64,000 nt of DNA from CALODP01 sp942492055 (GTDB lineage Bacteria; Bacteroidota; Ignavibacteria; Ignavibacteriales; Melioribacteraceae). Every line of letters starts with the position of its first letter. The stretch's first letter is position 1. Below are positions 26,275 to 34,101 of this stretch, piece after piece. Location of the stretch: NCBI GenBank assembly GCA_942492055.1, contig CALODP010000016.1:1-64000 (forward strand). Reading direction: 5' to 3'. Below the pieces are notes generated by a model. It had not been told where the DNA came from. It worked only from the letters and a program-made list of their open reading frames with translations, and made no database searches. Position numbers and translations under genes: made by a program.

Positions 26275-27131
26275 TCTCGGTAGGCAATCGAACGGGAAGC
26301 AATCATTCTCGGGCACGAAGCAATGGCAATCGAACCGGAAGCAATCATTCTCGAACACGAAGCAATGGCAATCGATCGGGAAGCAATCATTTTCGAACAT
26401 GAAGCAAAGGTAATCGAACCGGAAGCAATCATTCTCGAACACGAAGCAATGGCAATCGATCGGGAAGCAATCATTTTCGAACATGAAGCAAAGGCAATCG
26501 AACGGGAAGTAATCATTCTCGAATACGAAGCAAAGGCAATCGAACGGGAAGCAATCATTCTCGAACACGAAGCAATGGTAATCGAACGGGAAGCAATCAT
26601 TCCCGAACACGAAGCAATGGCAATCGATCGGGAAGCAATCATTCTCGAACACGAAGCAATGGTAATCGATCGGGAAGCAATCATTTTCGAATACGAAGCA
26701 ATGGCAATCGAACACGAAGCAATGGTAATCGAACGGGAAGCAATCATTCCCGAACACGAAGCAATGGCAATCGATCGGGAAGCAATCATTCTCGAACACG
26801 AAGCAATGGCAATCGAACGGGAAGCAATCATTTTCGAACACGAAGCAATGGCAATCTGACGACCGGATATGGTTGCTTCTTCCTCTTTTATACTTGCTTC
26901 CATTCAGTTTATTCTTGCTTCGCCATCTTTTATCATTGCTTCCGCTTCTATCGAGGTTGCTTCGCGATGGATTATTCTTGCTTCTTCTTAGTTTCTTTTT
27001 GCTTCATGATCTTTTGGAGTTGCTTCCTTTCCTTTTAGTATTGCTTCCTCATTTTTTCCTTTTACTTCGCGATTGCTCGGAGTTGCTTCTGTTTTATATT
27101 GAGTTGCTTCTCCTCAAAGAATAAATGCTTT
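26275..27131. repeat. Array A3: 21-bp phased heptamer array with inverted arms (anchor GAAGCAA / TTGCTTC)
   Basis: Left arm: GAAGCAA, rarely one mismatch, begins 27 units in perfect 21-bp register from 26296 to 26842. A degenerate unit at 26275 precedes them. Spacers alternate between TCATTCTCGAACAC and TGGCAATCGAACGG types. Right arm: TTGCTTC begins units at 26873, 26894, 26915, 26936, 26957, 26978, 26999, 27020, 27041, 27062 (TTACTTC), 27083 and 27104, with a decayed one at 27125. The right-arm 14-bp spacers are T-rich but otherwise unrelated. The long frames crossing the array on both strands are not credible genes. It ends about 145 bp from the 3' end of coaD. Confidence 0.95.
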
Positions 27132-27232
27132 CAGAGAAAACATGGATATAAACGGACAGATTGGAACTATGGAACGGGAGTTTACAACTTCATAATTATT
27201 TCTAATGAATGATTAGGGAGGAAAATAAATCA

Positions 27233-27252
27233 AATGCCACCGAAGTGGCATT
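27233..27252 (-). terminator. Probable coaD terminator
   Basis: AATGCCAC and GTGGCATT form a perfect 8-bp stem capped by a CGAA loop, 25 bp after the coaD stop. On the minus strand a T-rich stretch (TGATTTATTTTCC) follows. Confidence 0.7.
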
Positions 27253-27277
27253 ATGGGAATAAACTTTTCAATTAGTC

Positions 27278-27757
27278 TTAGATAAGACCTTTTTCCTTGA
27301 GCTTTCTTACAACTATCGGAGGGACGAAATCACTTACGTCGGCCTTAAAATCGGCCAAATTCCGAATGATTGTTGAATTAAGATAGGTATATTTCTCATG
27401 TGGCATTAGGAAAATGGTTCTGATATCCTCGTTTAGCTTTCTATTCATCAAAGCCATCTGAAATTCGTATTCGAAATCGGTAACGGCTCGGATACCTCTG
27501 ATAATCCCGATCGCGTTCAATTCCTTAGCGTGATCAACAGTTAATCCGTCGAAGGAATCTACGGATACATTCGGATATTGTTTCAGGCTATCCTTAAGCA
27601 TCTCCAATCTTTCGGCAACCGAAAACATTGGAGATTTTCCGGGGTTTTTCGCAACTGTAACAACAACCTCGTCAAATAAATCCATAGCTCTCTTAACTAC
27701 GTCAATGTGTCCGTTTGTAACGGGATCAAATGTTCCCGGGTAAATAACTCGTTTCAT
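27278..27757 (-). CDS. coaD: Phosphopantetheine adenylyltransferase
   Basis: Makes dephospho-CoA from phosphopantetheine and ATP. It has 159 residues, the usual length. The nucleotidyltransferase motif YPGTFDPVTNGHIDV is at residues 5-19, GIIRGIRAVTDFEYEFQMA near 85, and the ATP-binding YLNSTIIRNLA (ISSS/T-x-x-R type) near 127. It is the last gene of a minus-strand cluster, 114 bp after rsmD; a pairing of coaD and rsmD is common in bacteria. Confidence 0.97.
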   Translation of the reverse strand: MKRVIYPGTFDPVTNGHIDVVKRAMDLFDEVVVTVAKNPGKSPMFSVAERLEMLKDSLKQYPNVSVDSFDGLTVDHAKELNAIGIIRGIRAVTDFEYEFQMALMNRKLNEDIRTIFLMPHEKYTYLNSTIIRNLADFKADVSDFVPPIVVRKLKEKGLI

Positions 27758-27871
27758 CTACTCAACTGGGTTAGTTAATAAATAGTATTGAACGGGTGCT
27801 AATATAAAAAAAACATCCCCTTTTCAAAAATTAAGAATTATCATCCCGCATACAAATAGAAAAAAAGAGAA

Positions 27872-28438
27872 TTATTTATAAAGTTCCGCATCCTCGTTGT
27901 AGAAAACGTAAATGAGGCTATCCCCCAATCTTTTTATCGGCTCTTTCAAAAACCCTTCGAGATCTTCCTTCTCGGTTTGGATTGATCGTTCCACCATCAG
28001 CATTCCATCTTCGGCTAGGAATCCGTTTTTGAGCAGATTGGGAACAACCTTCAGAATATCATCTTTGAAGAAAGGAGGATCGGCAATTATCAGATCATAT
28101 TTGATATGGTTTTCACTTTGGGAAAATCTCAACGCCTCTGTCTTGAAGACTTTGCAATATTCCATGGCGTCGAGAGAGTTTATGTTTTCCGTCAGCATTT
28201 TGTAAACGTGAAAGTCCTTCTCGATGAAATGAACTTCGTCCGCGCCACGGCTAAGAATTTCCAATCCCAAAGATCCTGATCCGGCGTAGATATCGCATGC
28301 GGTTATCTCATCGAAATCGATACGATTATTTAGCCAATTGAACATGGCCTCTTTGTTTTTATCGGTTGTGGGACGCACTAATTTGGACTTCGGGAATTTT
28401 ATTGTTCTTCCGCGATAATATCCTGATATGATTCTCAT
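27872..28438 (-). CDS. rsmD: 16S rRNA (guanine966-N2)-methyltransferase
   Basis: Methylates G966 of 16S rRNA using SAM. It has 188 residues. The N-terminus MRIISGYYRGRTIKFPK and PTTDKNKEAMFNWL are RsmD hallmarks. The SAM site is DIYAGSGSLGLEILSRGA (about 48-65) and the amino-methylase catalytic motif IADPPFF is near 117. It is 24 bp after the PilM-like gene and upstream of coaD. Confidence 0.95.
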   Translation of the reverse strand: MRIISGYYRGRTIKFPKSKLVRPTTDKNKEAMFNWLNNRIDFDEITACDIYAGSGSLGLEILSRGADEVHFIEKDFHVYKMLTENINSLDAMEYCKVFKTEALRFSQSENHIKYDLIIADPPFFKDDILKVVPNLLKNGFLAEDGMLMVERSIQTEKEDLEGFLKEPIKRLGDSLIYVFYNEDAELYK

Positions 28439-28462
28439 GGGTACTTACCTTAAAGCAATTAT

Positions 28463-29386
28463 TTATAACATTCGATACGCGATTCCGGCAGCGGAATTGA
28501 AGAAAGCATAATCTTCGGAATATAGCTTCCCTTTTTCGAATTGTTCCGCTACATCAATATAATGGAAGGGATTCGGAAGTAAAAATTTAAGATCGGTTTT
28601 TTCCTCTATTTTCATCTTCAGACTTTCCGAAATATTGGCCCCGAAAAGATAAGAAGTTGTGAAGTTTCCGGTAATTCCTAGTTTTTCGAATCTTCCCCTT
28701 TCAACTTCGAGATATTCGATAAACTGATTCATCGAGGAGATCTTTCTTACGTTGTAGTAAAGAGGTTTTCCCTCGGCAAATGCACCGAATGAGAAGAAAC
28801 TATTTCCGTAGTAAACGGATAGATAGTTTTCCGGTTTATCATCCGCTATGGAAACGATCGAATTGGCCGCGAGATGAGCGTTGTCTACATATTTCAGTTG
28901 AAGATTATTTCTGGAGCAGAACTTATGTAATGTTCTTATAACCTTCTTTGATATTGCGTAGACAATCAGTCTGTCTTGTTTGTCATCATCCACTTTTATG
29001 AATCGTGTAGCGTAATTTTCAGGTTGTTCGTTAGGGAACAAGACGGAAAATTCCCAATTGACATGCTCGGCCAAATCTTTGTTTACCAAAGATTGCTCGA
29101 AAGGGATTTCAAAAATCTTGAATACTCTATCCGGAATAACGAAAGAGGCAGAATTACTTTTGAGAGGATTACGTAGGATTATTTCATCAAAAGCATTCTG
29201 GAGAATGTCGATAACCCTGGTCTCTTTATCGACCAGGCTTAGAAATTCGTCGAAGTATTCGGAATCGACATTCTCCAAAACAAATATATCATCAGCATAA
29301 TTGACTTCAACCAAATGAAGTCTGTTTTCGGTAATATGGAAACCTGCGTGATTCTTAAACAAGGTTATACCGCGCCTTATTCCCAA
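28463..29386 (-). CDS. PilM-like actin-fold protein
   Basis: A 307-residue cytosolic protein. FVIPDRVFKIFEIPFEQSLVNK followed by a WEFSVLFPNE stretch resembles the PilM segment in which pilus-assembly proteins of the actin fold bind their partner. IVYAISKKVIRTLHKFCSRNNLQLKYVD matches the later PilM pattern (cited in part: SKKVIRTLHKFCSRNNL). The N-terminal phosphate loop is weak. It overlaps the preceding membrane-protein gene by 10 bp, and a PilM/PilN-type membrane pair is plausible. No other pilus gene is in the window, so the role in pili, secretion or DNA uptake is open. Confidence 0.6.
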   Translation of the reverse strand: MGIRRGITLFKNHAGFHITENRLHLVEVNYADDIFVLENVDSEYFDEFLSLVDKETRVIDILQNAFDEIILRNPLKSNSASFVIPDRVFKIFEIPFEQSLVNKDLAEHVNWEFSVLFPNEQPENYATRFIKVDDDKQDRLIVYAISKKVIRTLHKFCSRNNLQLKYVDNAHLAANSIVSIADDKPENYLSVYYGNSFFSFGAFAEGKPLYYNVRKISSMNQFIEYLEVERGRFEKLGITGNFTTSYLFGANISESLKMKIEEKTDLKFLLPNPFHYIDVAEQFEKGKLYSEDYAFFNSAAGIAYRML

Positions 29387-29934
29387 GAAGCTGTATTTTT
29401 CAAAGCGTCAGAGTAAACATCACCAATCTTGTCCTTGTTATCAGGGCAAGTGATTTCGTAACGTTTTCCGATAGTAACTGTAGAATCGATTCTAATGATT
29501 TTTCCTCTGCGATTCATAACAGTATCAACATCAATAGTAGTATCTACTTTAACAACAAACGGGTTACCCGAATAAGGAGATGTTAATAATGATTCCGGAG
29601 TAAATTCACCGTGACCTAAAACTTCAAAAGGATTAGTTGACTGTTGTGCGACAGAATCAAATCCGGCAACAACCTTGGCAACCATAGTATCATTTTTGAT
29701 AAACTCAACCAAAGCGTTAAGATCATCAGTAAACTGACCATTTTGTTTTTCCCAAAGAATTTGCCCTTCTCTCAAGTTGAGCAATCTTGCTCTTGCTTCG
29801 GCTCTGTTATATTTTGCAGTTTCAACAACATCTTTCGGATCAACAATAGCCACTCTAATCAGAACATACGTAAGCGCTATAATAATAACATAAAGAATGG
29901 TATGTATATACCATGGTTCGGTCTTTCTAATCAT
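29377..29934 (-). CDS. Single-pass membrane protein of unknown function
   Basis: A 185-residue protein. A short cytosolic N-terminus is followed by one helix (IHTILYVIIIALTYVLIRVA, residues 10-29), then a coiled-coil-like charged stretch (VETAKYNRAEARARLLNLRE) and a soluble periplasmic domain of about 120 residues. The ribosome site GGAGG lies 4 bases before the ATG. It sits between a ComEA-like and a PilM-like gene and overlaps the latter by 10 bp, so it could fill a PilN-like membrane role; no family is recognised. Confidence 0.8.
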   Translation of the reverse strand: MIRKTEPWYIHTILYVIIIALTYVLIRVAIVDPKDVVETAKYNRAEARARLLNLREGQILWEKQNGQFTDDLNALVEFIKNDTMVAKVVAGFDSVAQQSTNPFEVLGHGEFTPESLLTSPYSGNPFVVKVDTTIDVDTVMNRRGKIIRIDSTVTIGKRYEITCPDNKDKIGDVYSDALKNTASWE

Positions 29935-29957
29935 TTTTCCTCCACGGGTTAGATACT

Positions 29958-30398
29958 TTATTTAATACTCAAAAATTTATGAATTCTTTTTAACTTCGAT
30001 TTGCCGATTCCGTTGACCTTACGAAGGTCTTCAACACGCTTAAAAGGGCCGTTTTTCTCGCGATAAGCGATAATTTTTTCGGCGGTTTTAGGGCCAATTC
30101 CCGGCAAGAGGGACAACGTTTTCGCATCGGCAATATTTACATTAATGGAATGCTCCGCCAATTGAACGGATTTTTCCAACTTACCGGATATTTTATCCCC
30201 ACTAAAATCTAAAAGTTCCTGCTCAGAATCAACCTCTTTCTTTCCAAATTTATAGAGAGGACTTCTTTTATCTCCTTTAAAAAAGAGAGAATCCGATTTT
30301 GAGTAGGAAAATTTTTCAATCTTTCCGGTATTACTATCCGATAGTAAATACTTAATCGCTAATCCGAAGAAGAAAAAGGTAAGCAGAAATAGAATCAC
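29958..30398 (-). CDS. ComEA-like helix-hairpin-helix protein
   Basis: An exported or membrane-anchored DNA-binding protein, 146 residues from a GTG at 30398. One hydrophobic helix (ILFLLTFFFFGLAIKYLL) is followed by a linker and a tandem helix-hairpin-helix domain (VNIADAKTLSLLPGIGPKTA and VEDLRKVNGIGKSKLKRI), as in ComEA. The frame stays open 21 codons further upstream and encodes a plausible extension (EKIWSKIGFTPTEGK) that looks like genuine protein, but no ATG, GTG or TTG starts it. The true start is therefore uncertain. A role in DNA uptake is suggested by family. Confidence 0.85.
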   Translation of the reverse strand: MILFLLTFFFFGLAIKYLLSDSNTGKIEKFSYSKSDSLFFKGDKRSPLYKFGKKEVDSEQELLDFSGDKISGKLEKSVQLAEHSINVNIADAKTLSLLPGIGPKTAEKIIAYREKNGPFKRVEDLRKVNGIGKSKLKRIHKFLSIK

Positions 30399-30487
30399 CT
30401 TTCCTTCAGTCGGAGTAAAACCGATTTTAGACCATATTTTTTCAAAACGATCTATTTTATTTCAATGACTGTTAGAAATAATCTTTA

Positions 30488-31618
30488 TTAGTCTTCCGGC
30501 ACCTTGATATTCGGCATATTTTGCAACTCTTTGAGCATCTCCTTCTCTTTTGAGGAAACCTTTTTCGGAACAAAAACATTCAATTTAACCAATTGATCAC
30601 CGGCTCCGTGTCTGTTCAGATGCTGAATTCCTTTTTCTCTCATTTTCAAAAATTTCCCCGGTTGAGTTCCCGATTCGATTTTCAATTTTGCTCTTCCGTT
30701 TAGAGTAGGAATTTCCACATCAGTTCCCAAAACAGCTTCGGGATAGCTCAAATACAATTCGTAAATAACATTATCTCCGTCACGAACGAAATACTCGTGA
30801 GGTAATTCCTGAAATATTACAATAATATCGCCGGCTTCCCCACCGTTTTTCCCTGCGTTACCTTCACCGCGTAGTGTCATGTAACTATTGTCAGTAACAC
30901 CGGCAGGAACGTTTATTTTTATAGTCGATTCATCGTAAACCCTTCCTTCGCCATGGCAAGTTTTACAAGGATCGCTGATAATCTTACCGGTTCCGTTACA
31001 ATTTTGACAAGGAGCAATATTAACGAATTGCCCGAACAATGAACGCGAAACTTGTCTTACTTCTCCTGTTCCGTTACAAACAGAACATGTGTTGAATGAA
31101 GAAGCGTCCTTGGCTCCTGTTCCGCTGCATGTAGTACATGTTTTATGTTTTTTTATCTTGATCTTTTTAGTGGTTCCGCTAGCAATCTCTTCCAAAGTAA
31201 GCTTGAGAGTAACTTTTAAATCGGAACCTGGAGTACCTTGTGATCTCTTTCTCGATCTTTGGGATGATCCTCCGAAGAAGTCATCAAAAATCGAAGATCC
31301 TCCGCCACCCCCTCCGAAAGCGCTTCCGAATATATCGGAGAAATGGCTGAAGATATCGTTGGCGTCACTAAAACCATGGAAATCTTGTCCACCCTTTAAG
31401 CCACTATGTCCGAATCGATCGTATTTTGCTCTTTTGTCATCATTGCTCAAGACTTCGTAAGCTTCGGCTGACTCTTTGAATTTCTCTTCGGCTTCCTTAT
31501 TATCCGGATTTCGATCCGGATGATATTTCATAGCCATCTTTCGATAAGCTTTTTTAATTTCATCTTTCGACGCGTTTTTATCTATACCTAATACTTCATA
31601 ATAATCGCGTTTAGCCAT
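30488..31618 (-). CDS. dnaJ: Chaperone protein DnaJ
   Basis: Co-chaperone that stimulates DnaK. It has 376 residues with all DnaJ domains: J domain (1-70, with HPD in KYHPDRNPDN), Gly/Phe region (about 75-120, FGGGGGGSSIF), four zinc-binding CxxCxGxG repeats (about 160-225: CTTCSGTG, CSVCNGTG, CQNCNGTG, CKTCHGEG) and the C-terminal substrate domain. Third gene of hrcA-grpE-dnaJ; dnaK is not adjacent. Confidence 0.98.
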   Translation of the reverse strand: MAKRDYYEVLGIDKNASKDEIKKAYRKMAMKYHPDRNPDNKEAEEKFKESAEAYEVLSNDDKRAKYDRFGHSGLKGGQDFHGFSDANDIFSHFSDIFGSAFGGGGGGSSIFDDFFGGSSQRSRKRSQGTPGSDLKVTLKLTLEEIASGTTKKIKIKKHKTCTTCSGTGAKDASSFNTCSVCNGTGEVRQVSRSLFGQFVNIAPCQNCNGTGKIISDPCKTCHGEGRVYDESTIKINVPAGVTDNSYMTLRGEGNAGKNGGEAGDIIVIFQELPHEYFVRDGDNVIYELYLSYPEAVLGTDVEIPTLNGRAKLKIESGTQPGKFLKMREKGIQHLNRHGAGDQLVKLNVFVPKKVSSKEKEMLKELQNMPNIKVPED

Positions 31619-31640
31619 TTTCTTTTTGCACCTCTAATAA

Positions 31641-32282
31641 TTATTCTGTTTTATCAGTCGAATCTTCCGCGGCAGAGTTATTAGCTGCATCAACAGATTC
31701 CTGGCTGACGATTACTTTTGCGTGGCGAATTACTTTGTCTTTATATAAATATCCGGCTTCAATCTCCTCAATTACAGTATGAGGTGGCACTCCTTCGACT
31801 TGTTGCTGCATAAGAGCCGAATGTAAATTAAAATCGAAGGGTTCTCCCTTTGTTTGCATTTTCTTAACGCCATTATCTTCAAGCGCTTTGGTGAATTTTT
31901 CGGCAACTAGCTTAACACCTTCCTTAAGGGAATCGATGTTATTATCCTTGTCAATATACTGTAGTGAGCGCAATACATCATCATAGACGGGAAGAATTTT
32001 CAGAATAAATCCTTCTGCGGCATATTTGATAAAAGTAGTTTGTTCGTTATCAGTTCTTTTCTTATAATTTTCGAATTCAGCTGTTCTTCTAAGCAATCGA
32101 TCATTCAAATCTTTGTTAGTCGCTTCCAATTCTTCAATTCTTTCAAGAGCTGTTTTTAATTCGTCAGAATAGCTCTGTTCTTTTTCTTCTACTTCCTTTT
32201 CCTCGGTTTCGATATTAACCTCTTCTTGAACAATTTCTTCCTGTTTTTTAGCATCCGTTTTTTTGTCTGCTTTCTTAGTCAT
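31641..32282 (-). CDS. grpE: Nucleotide exchange factor GrpE
   Basis: Exchanges ADP for ATP on DnaK. It has 213 residues. A charged Lys/Glu-rich N-terminal tail (about 1-50) is followed by a long coiled coil (ELKTALERIEELEATNKDLN) and the beta-domain with LHSALMQQQVEGVPPHTV and YLYKDKVIRHAKVIVS. It is 16 bp after hrcA and 22 bp before dnaJ. Confidence 0.97.
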   Translation of the reverse strand: MTKKADKKTDAKKQEEIVQEEVNIETEEKEVEEKEQSYSDELKTALERIEELEATNKDLNDRLLRRTAEFENYKKRTDNEQTTFIKYAAEGFILKILPVYDDVLRSLQYIDKDNNIDSLKEGVKLVAEKFTKALEDNGVKKMQTKGEPFDFNLHSALMQQQVEGVPPHTVIEEIEAGYLYKDKVIRHAKVIVSQESVDAANNSAAEDSTDKTE

Positions 32283-32298
32283 TAAAACTCCTTTATAT

Positions 32299-33351
32299 CT
32301 ATTGTTTTTTCAATTCTTTCGATAACATTTCGGCCACATATACAACAGCGGCCACTGTTTTTGAATACTGCATTCTTTTAGGTCCGATAATCCCAACTGT
32401 CCCGACAGCATCCCCGACCGAATATTCCTTAACAATCATACTATAATCTTTAAGGCGGTCTTCGTTACTTTCCTTACCGATGGTAATGTTAACACCTGTA
32501 GTTCCGGGAACTCTTCTTTTCTTTTTTTCCATCAGATGAACAATAACATCCTTATTCTCAATCAATTCGATGACACCTTGAAACTGCTGATGATCCTCGA
32601 ATTCAGGATGCTGCAGAATATTTCTCGCACCGATAATATATGACTTTTCACTTATTTGGTCATCAGTAAATATTTTATCAATCGATTCGAGAAAAACTCT
32701 TATAACCGGTCTGTATTCATCTCGGTTGTAATCTTTAAGCCTGTCCGCAAAACTCTTTCTAATTTCAGCTAGCTGAAGTCCTGAAAAATTCTCATTGAAG
32801 ATTCTCTCAATATCTACAAGTTTGTTGAAATTAACTTCGACATCAAGTTCCAAAGTAATTGTTTTAACAAGTCCGGAATTGATTGAAACAACAACCAAAA
32901 TTCTGGAAGAAGACAATTGTACTATTTGCATCTTTTCCAAATATGCATTTTCGAATTTCGGAAAAGTTATGCAGGCAAGCTGCTTGGTAATATCACTCAG
33001 AATTGCGGAAGTAACCTTCAGCAAGTCATCCATCTCCCCGAAAGAGGAATCAATACTATTCTTAAAACGACTAATCTCTCTCGGATCGAGTTCGGCTCGT
33101 CCCATTAACGAATCAACATAAAATCGATACCCTTTATCGGTAGGAACTCTACCCGCCGAGGTATGGGGATGATTAAGCATTCCGGTCTCTTCCAGATCGG
33201 ACATAATATTCCTAATAGTGGCCGGAGAGAGCCCAATATCATATTTCTTCGATATATTTCTTGAGCCAACAGGGTTAGCTGTCAAAATAAATTGGTGTAT
33301 AACATACCGAAGAATTGCCTTTTCTCTATCTGTTAATTCGTAATGTATCAT
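32299..33351 (-). CDS. hrcA: Heat-inducible transcription repressor HrcA
   Basis: Represses heat-shock operons in other bacteria by binding the CIRCE inverted repeat. It has 350 residues. The N-terminal winged helix shows DREKAILRYVIHQFI and SPATIRNIMSDLEETGMLNH; HTSAGRVPTDKGYRFYVDSL follows. The C-terminal inducer/dimer domain ends with VGIIGPKRMQYSKTVAAVVY. No CIRCE sequence is seen in the 140 bp before the gene, so autoregulation by that element is not evident here. The prophage sits 140 bp upstream. Confidence 0.97.
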   Translation of the reverse strand: MIHYELTDREKAILRYVIHQFILTANPVGSRNISKKYDIGLSPATIRNIMSDLEETGMLNHPHTSAGRVPTDKGYRFYVDSLMGRAELDPREISRFKNSIDSSFGEMDDLLKVTSAILSDITKQLACITFPKFENAYLEKMQIVQLSSSRILVVVSINSGLVKTITLELDVEVNFNKLVDIERIFNENFSGLQLAEIRKSFADRLKDYNRDEYRPVIRVFLESIDKIFTDDQISEKSYIIGARNILQHPEFEDHQQFQGVIELIENKDVIVHLMEKKKRRVPGTTGVNITIGKESNEDRLKDYSMIVKEYSVGDAVGTVGIIGPKRMQYSKTVAAVVYVAEMLSKELKKQ

Positions 33352-33491
33352 CTAAATTATTGTTTTACAAAGAGATATCTCAACTTTACAAACTTCAAAA
33401 ATACCAAAAATTTTACAAATATACATATTTCCCAATTATGGAGTAATTTTGGGATACTCTTTCAATTTTACGTTTTTTTTTACAAGATTAG

Positions 33492-33695
33492 TGAGGAATT
33501 GCACATTAACTGCAAATAAAAGAGCCCAAAACAGCCTAAAAACAAGGGGTCGTTTGCACATTAACTGCAAAACTTGCAAAATCTACCCAATCTGTTAAGT
33601 TCAACTATTTTTTCATTTACACGTTTTTCGAGAGGTCTAAGACTTCGATTTTGCACTAATTTCAAAAGTTTTTGCAGTTAATTTTGATTTTGCAG
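33492..33695. repeat. Prophage left end with transposase-site repeats
   Basis: TTGCACATTAACTGCAAA occurs twice as a direct repeat (33499-33516 and 33554-33571, 55 bp apart). An inverted copy of its core, TTTGCAGTTAAT, is at 33671-33682 and a partial TTTTGCAG at 33688. The same core occurs at the right end. This is the layout of MuA-type end-binding sites. The gene-free stretch 33352-33906 holds these sites and the repeats below. Confidence 0.8.
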
Positions 33696-33734
33696 AAAAA
33701 ATGCGGTGATTTAGATAGTTTAAACGTGTTTTCG

Positions 33735-33820
33735 TTAACGTAACCTAACGTAACCGTAAAAATGGGCTAAAAACGCATTTAGGTAACGTTAATTGGTAAC
33801 GTTAATTGGTAACGTTAATT
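33735..33820. promoter_or_regulatory. Clustered TAACGTTA operators (three 13-bp tandem copies plus upstream variants)
   Basis: GGTAACGTTAATT is repeated three times head to tail at 33782, 33795 and 33808. Each copy contains the 8-bp palindrome TAACGTTA. Related CGTTAACGTAAC and CTAACGTAACC lie just upstream (33733-33754). Position inside the left end, before the first phage genes, suits a repressor or transpositional-enhancer site; the binding protein is unknown. Confidence 0.6.
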
Positions 33821-33906
33821 TGGAAAAACACATCATGACTTGTTCTTAGAGTGAAACGATATTGCTCTGATTCAGAGTATAATTGTATAACTTAATGGAG
33901 TTTTTA

Positions 33907-34101
33907 ATGAATATGAATTTTGATGATGAAAATGTTTCTCTCTTATTAAGGGAATGTATTGATTTGAGCAATACTATTTTGATTGCTTCTAAATCTGTAG
34001 AAAAAAACGCTGGACTTAACAACTACGAATTATCAGGAAGTCTTTCAATACTGGTGAATAAATTACAAGAATTCTCTATTACTCTATTCACCTCCGATTA
34101 A
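33907..34101 (+). CDS. Small prophage protein, unknown
   Basis: A 64-residue acidic, probably helical protein (MNMNFDDENVSLLLRECID) with no recognised domain. ATG 33907 is preceded by GGAG at 6-base spacing, better than two upstream ATGs. Its 3' end overlaps the end of the convergent repressor gene by 18 bp. The position, upstream of and opposite to the repressor, would suit a lysogeny or exclusion function, but this is only context. Confidence 0.55.
   Translation: MNMNFDDENVSLLLRECIDLSNTILIASKSVEKNAGLNNYELSGSLSILVNKLQEFSITLFTSD

Noticed and set aside
26194..26903. Long open frames on both strands through array A3 (up to about 220 codons, EHEAMAIDREAII-type repeats)
   Set aside because: They exist because the 21-bp unit is a multiple of three and lacks stop codons; three different frames are open at once and none has a ribosome site or non-repeat sequence.
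26873..27124. 83-codon Leu-rich frame in the A3 right arm
   Set aside because: Leu-Leu runs come from the TTGCTTC anchor read every 7 codons; not a membrane protein gene.
25649..27131. CRISPR array
   Set aside because: Conserved part is 7 bp and spacers 14 bp, far below CRISPR repeat/spacer sizes; orientation flips midway; no cas gene nearby.
25649..27131. Plasmid-type replication iterons
   Set aside because: The 21-bp spacing fits iterons, but there is no rep gene, no DnaA box cluster or AT-rich melting region linked to it, and the matched inverted arms are not an iteron feature. Kept only as a loose analogy.
33352..33480. CIRCE element before hrcA
   Set aside because: No TTAGCACTC-N9-GAGTGCTAA or close variant in the remaining upstream region.
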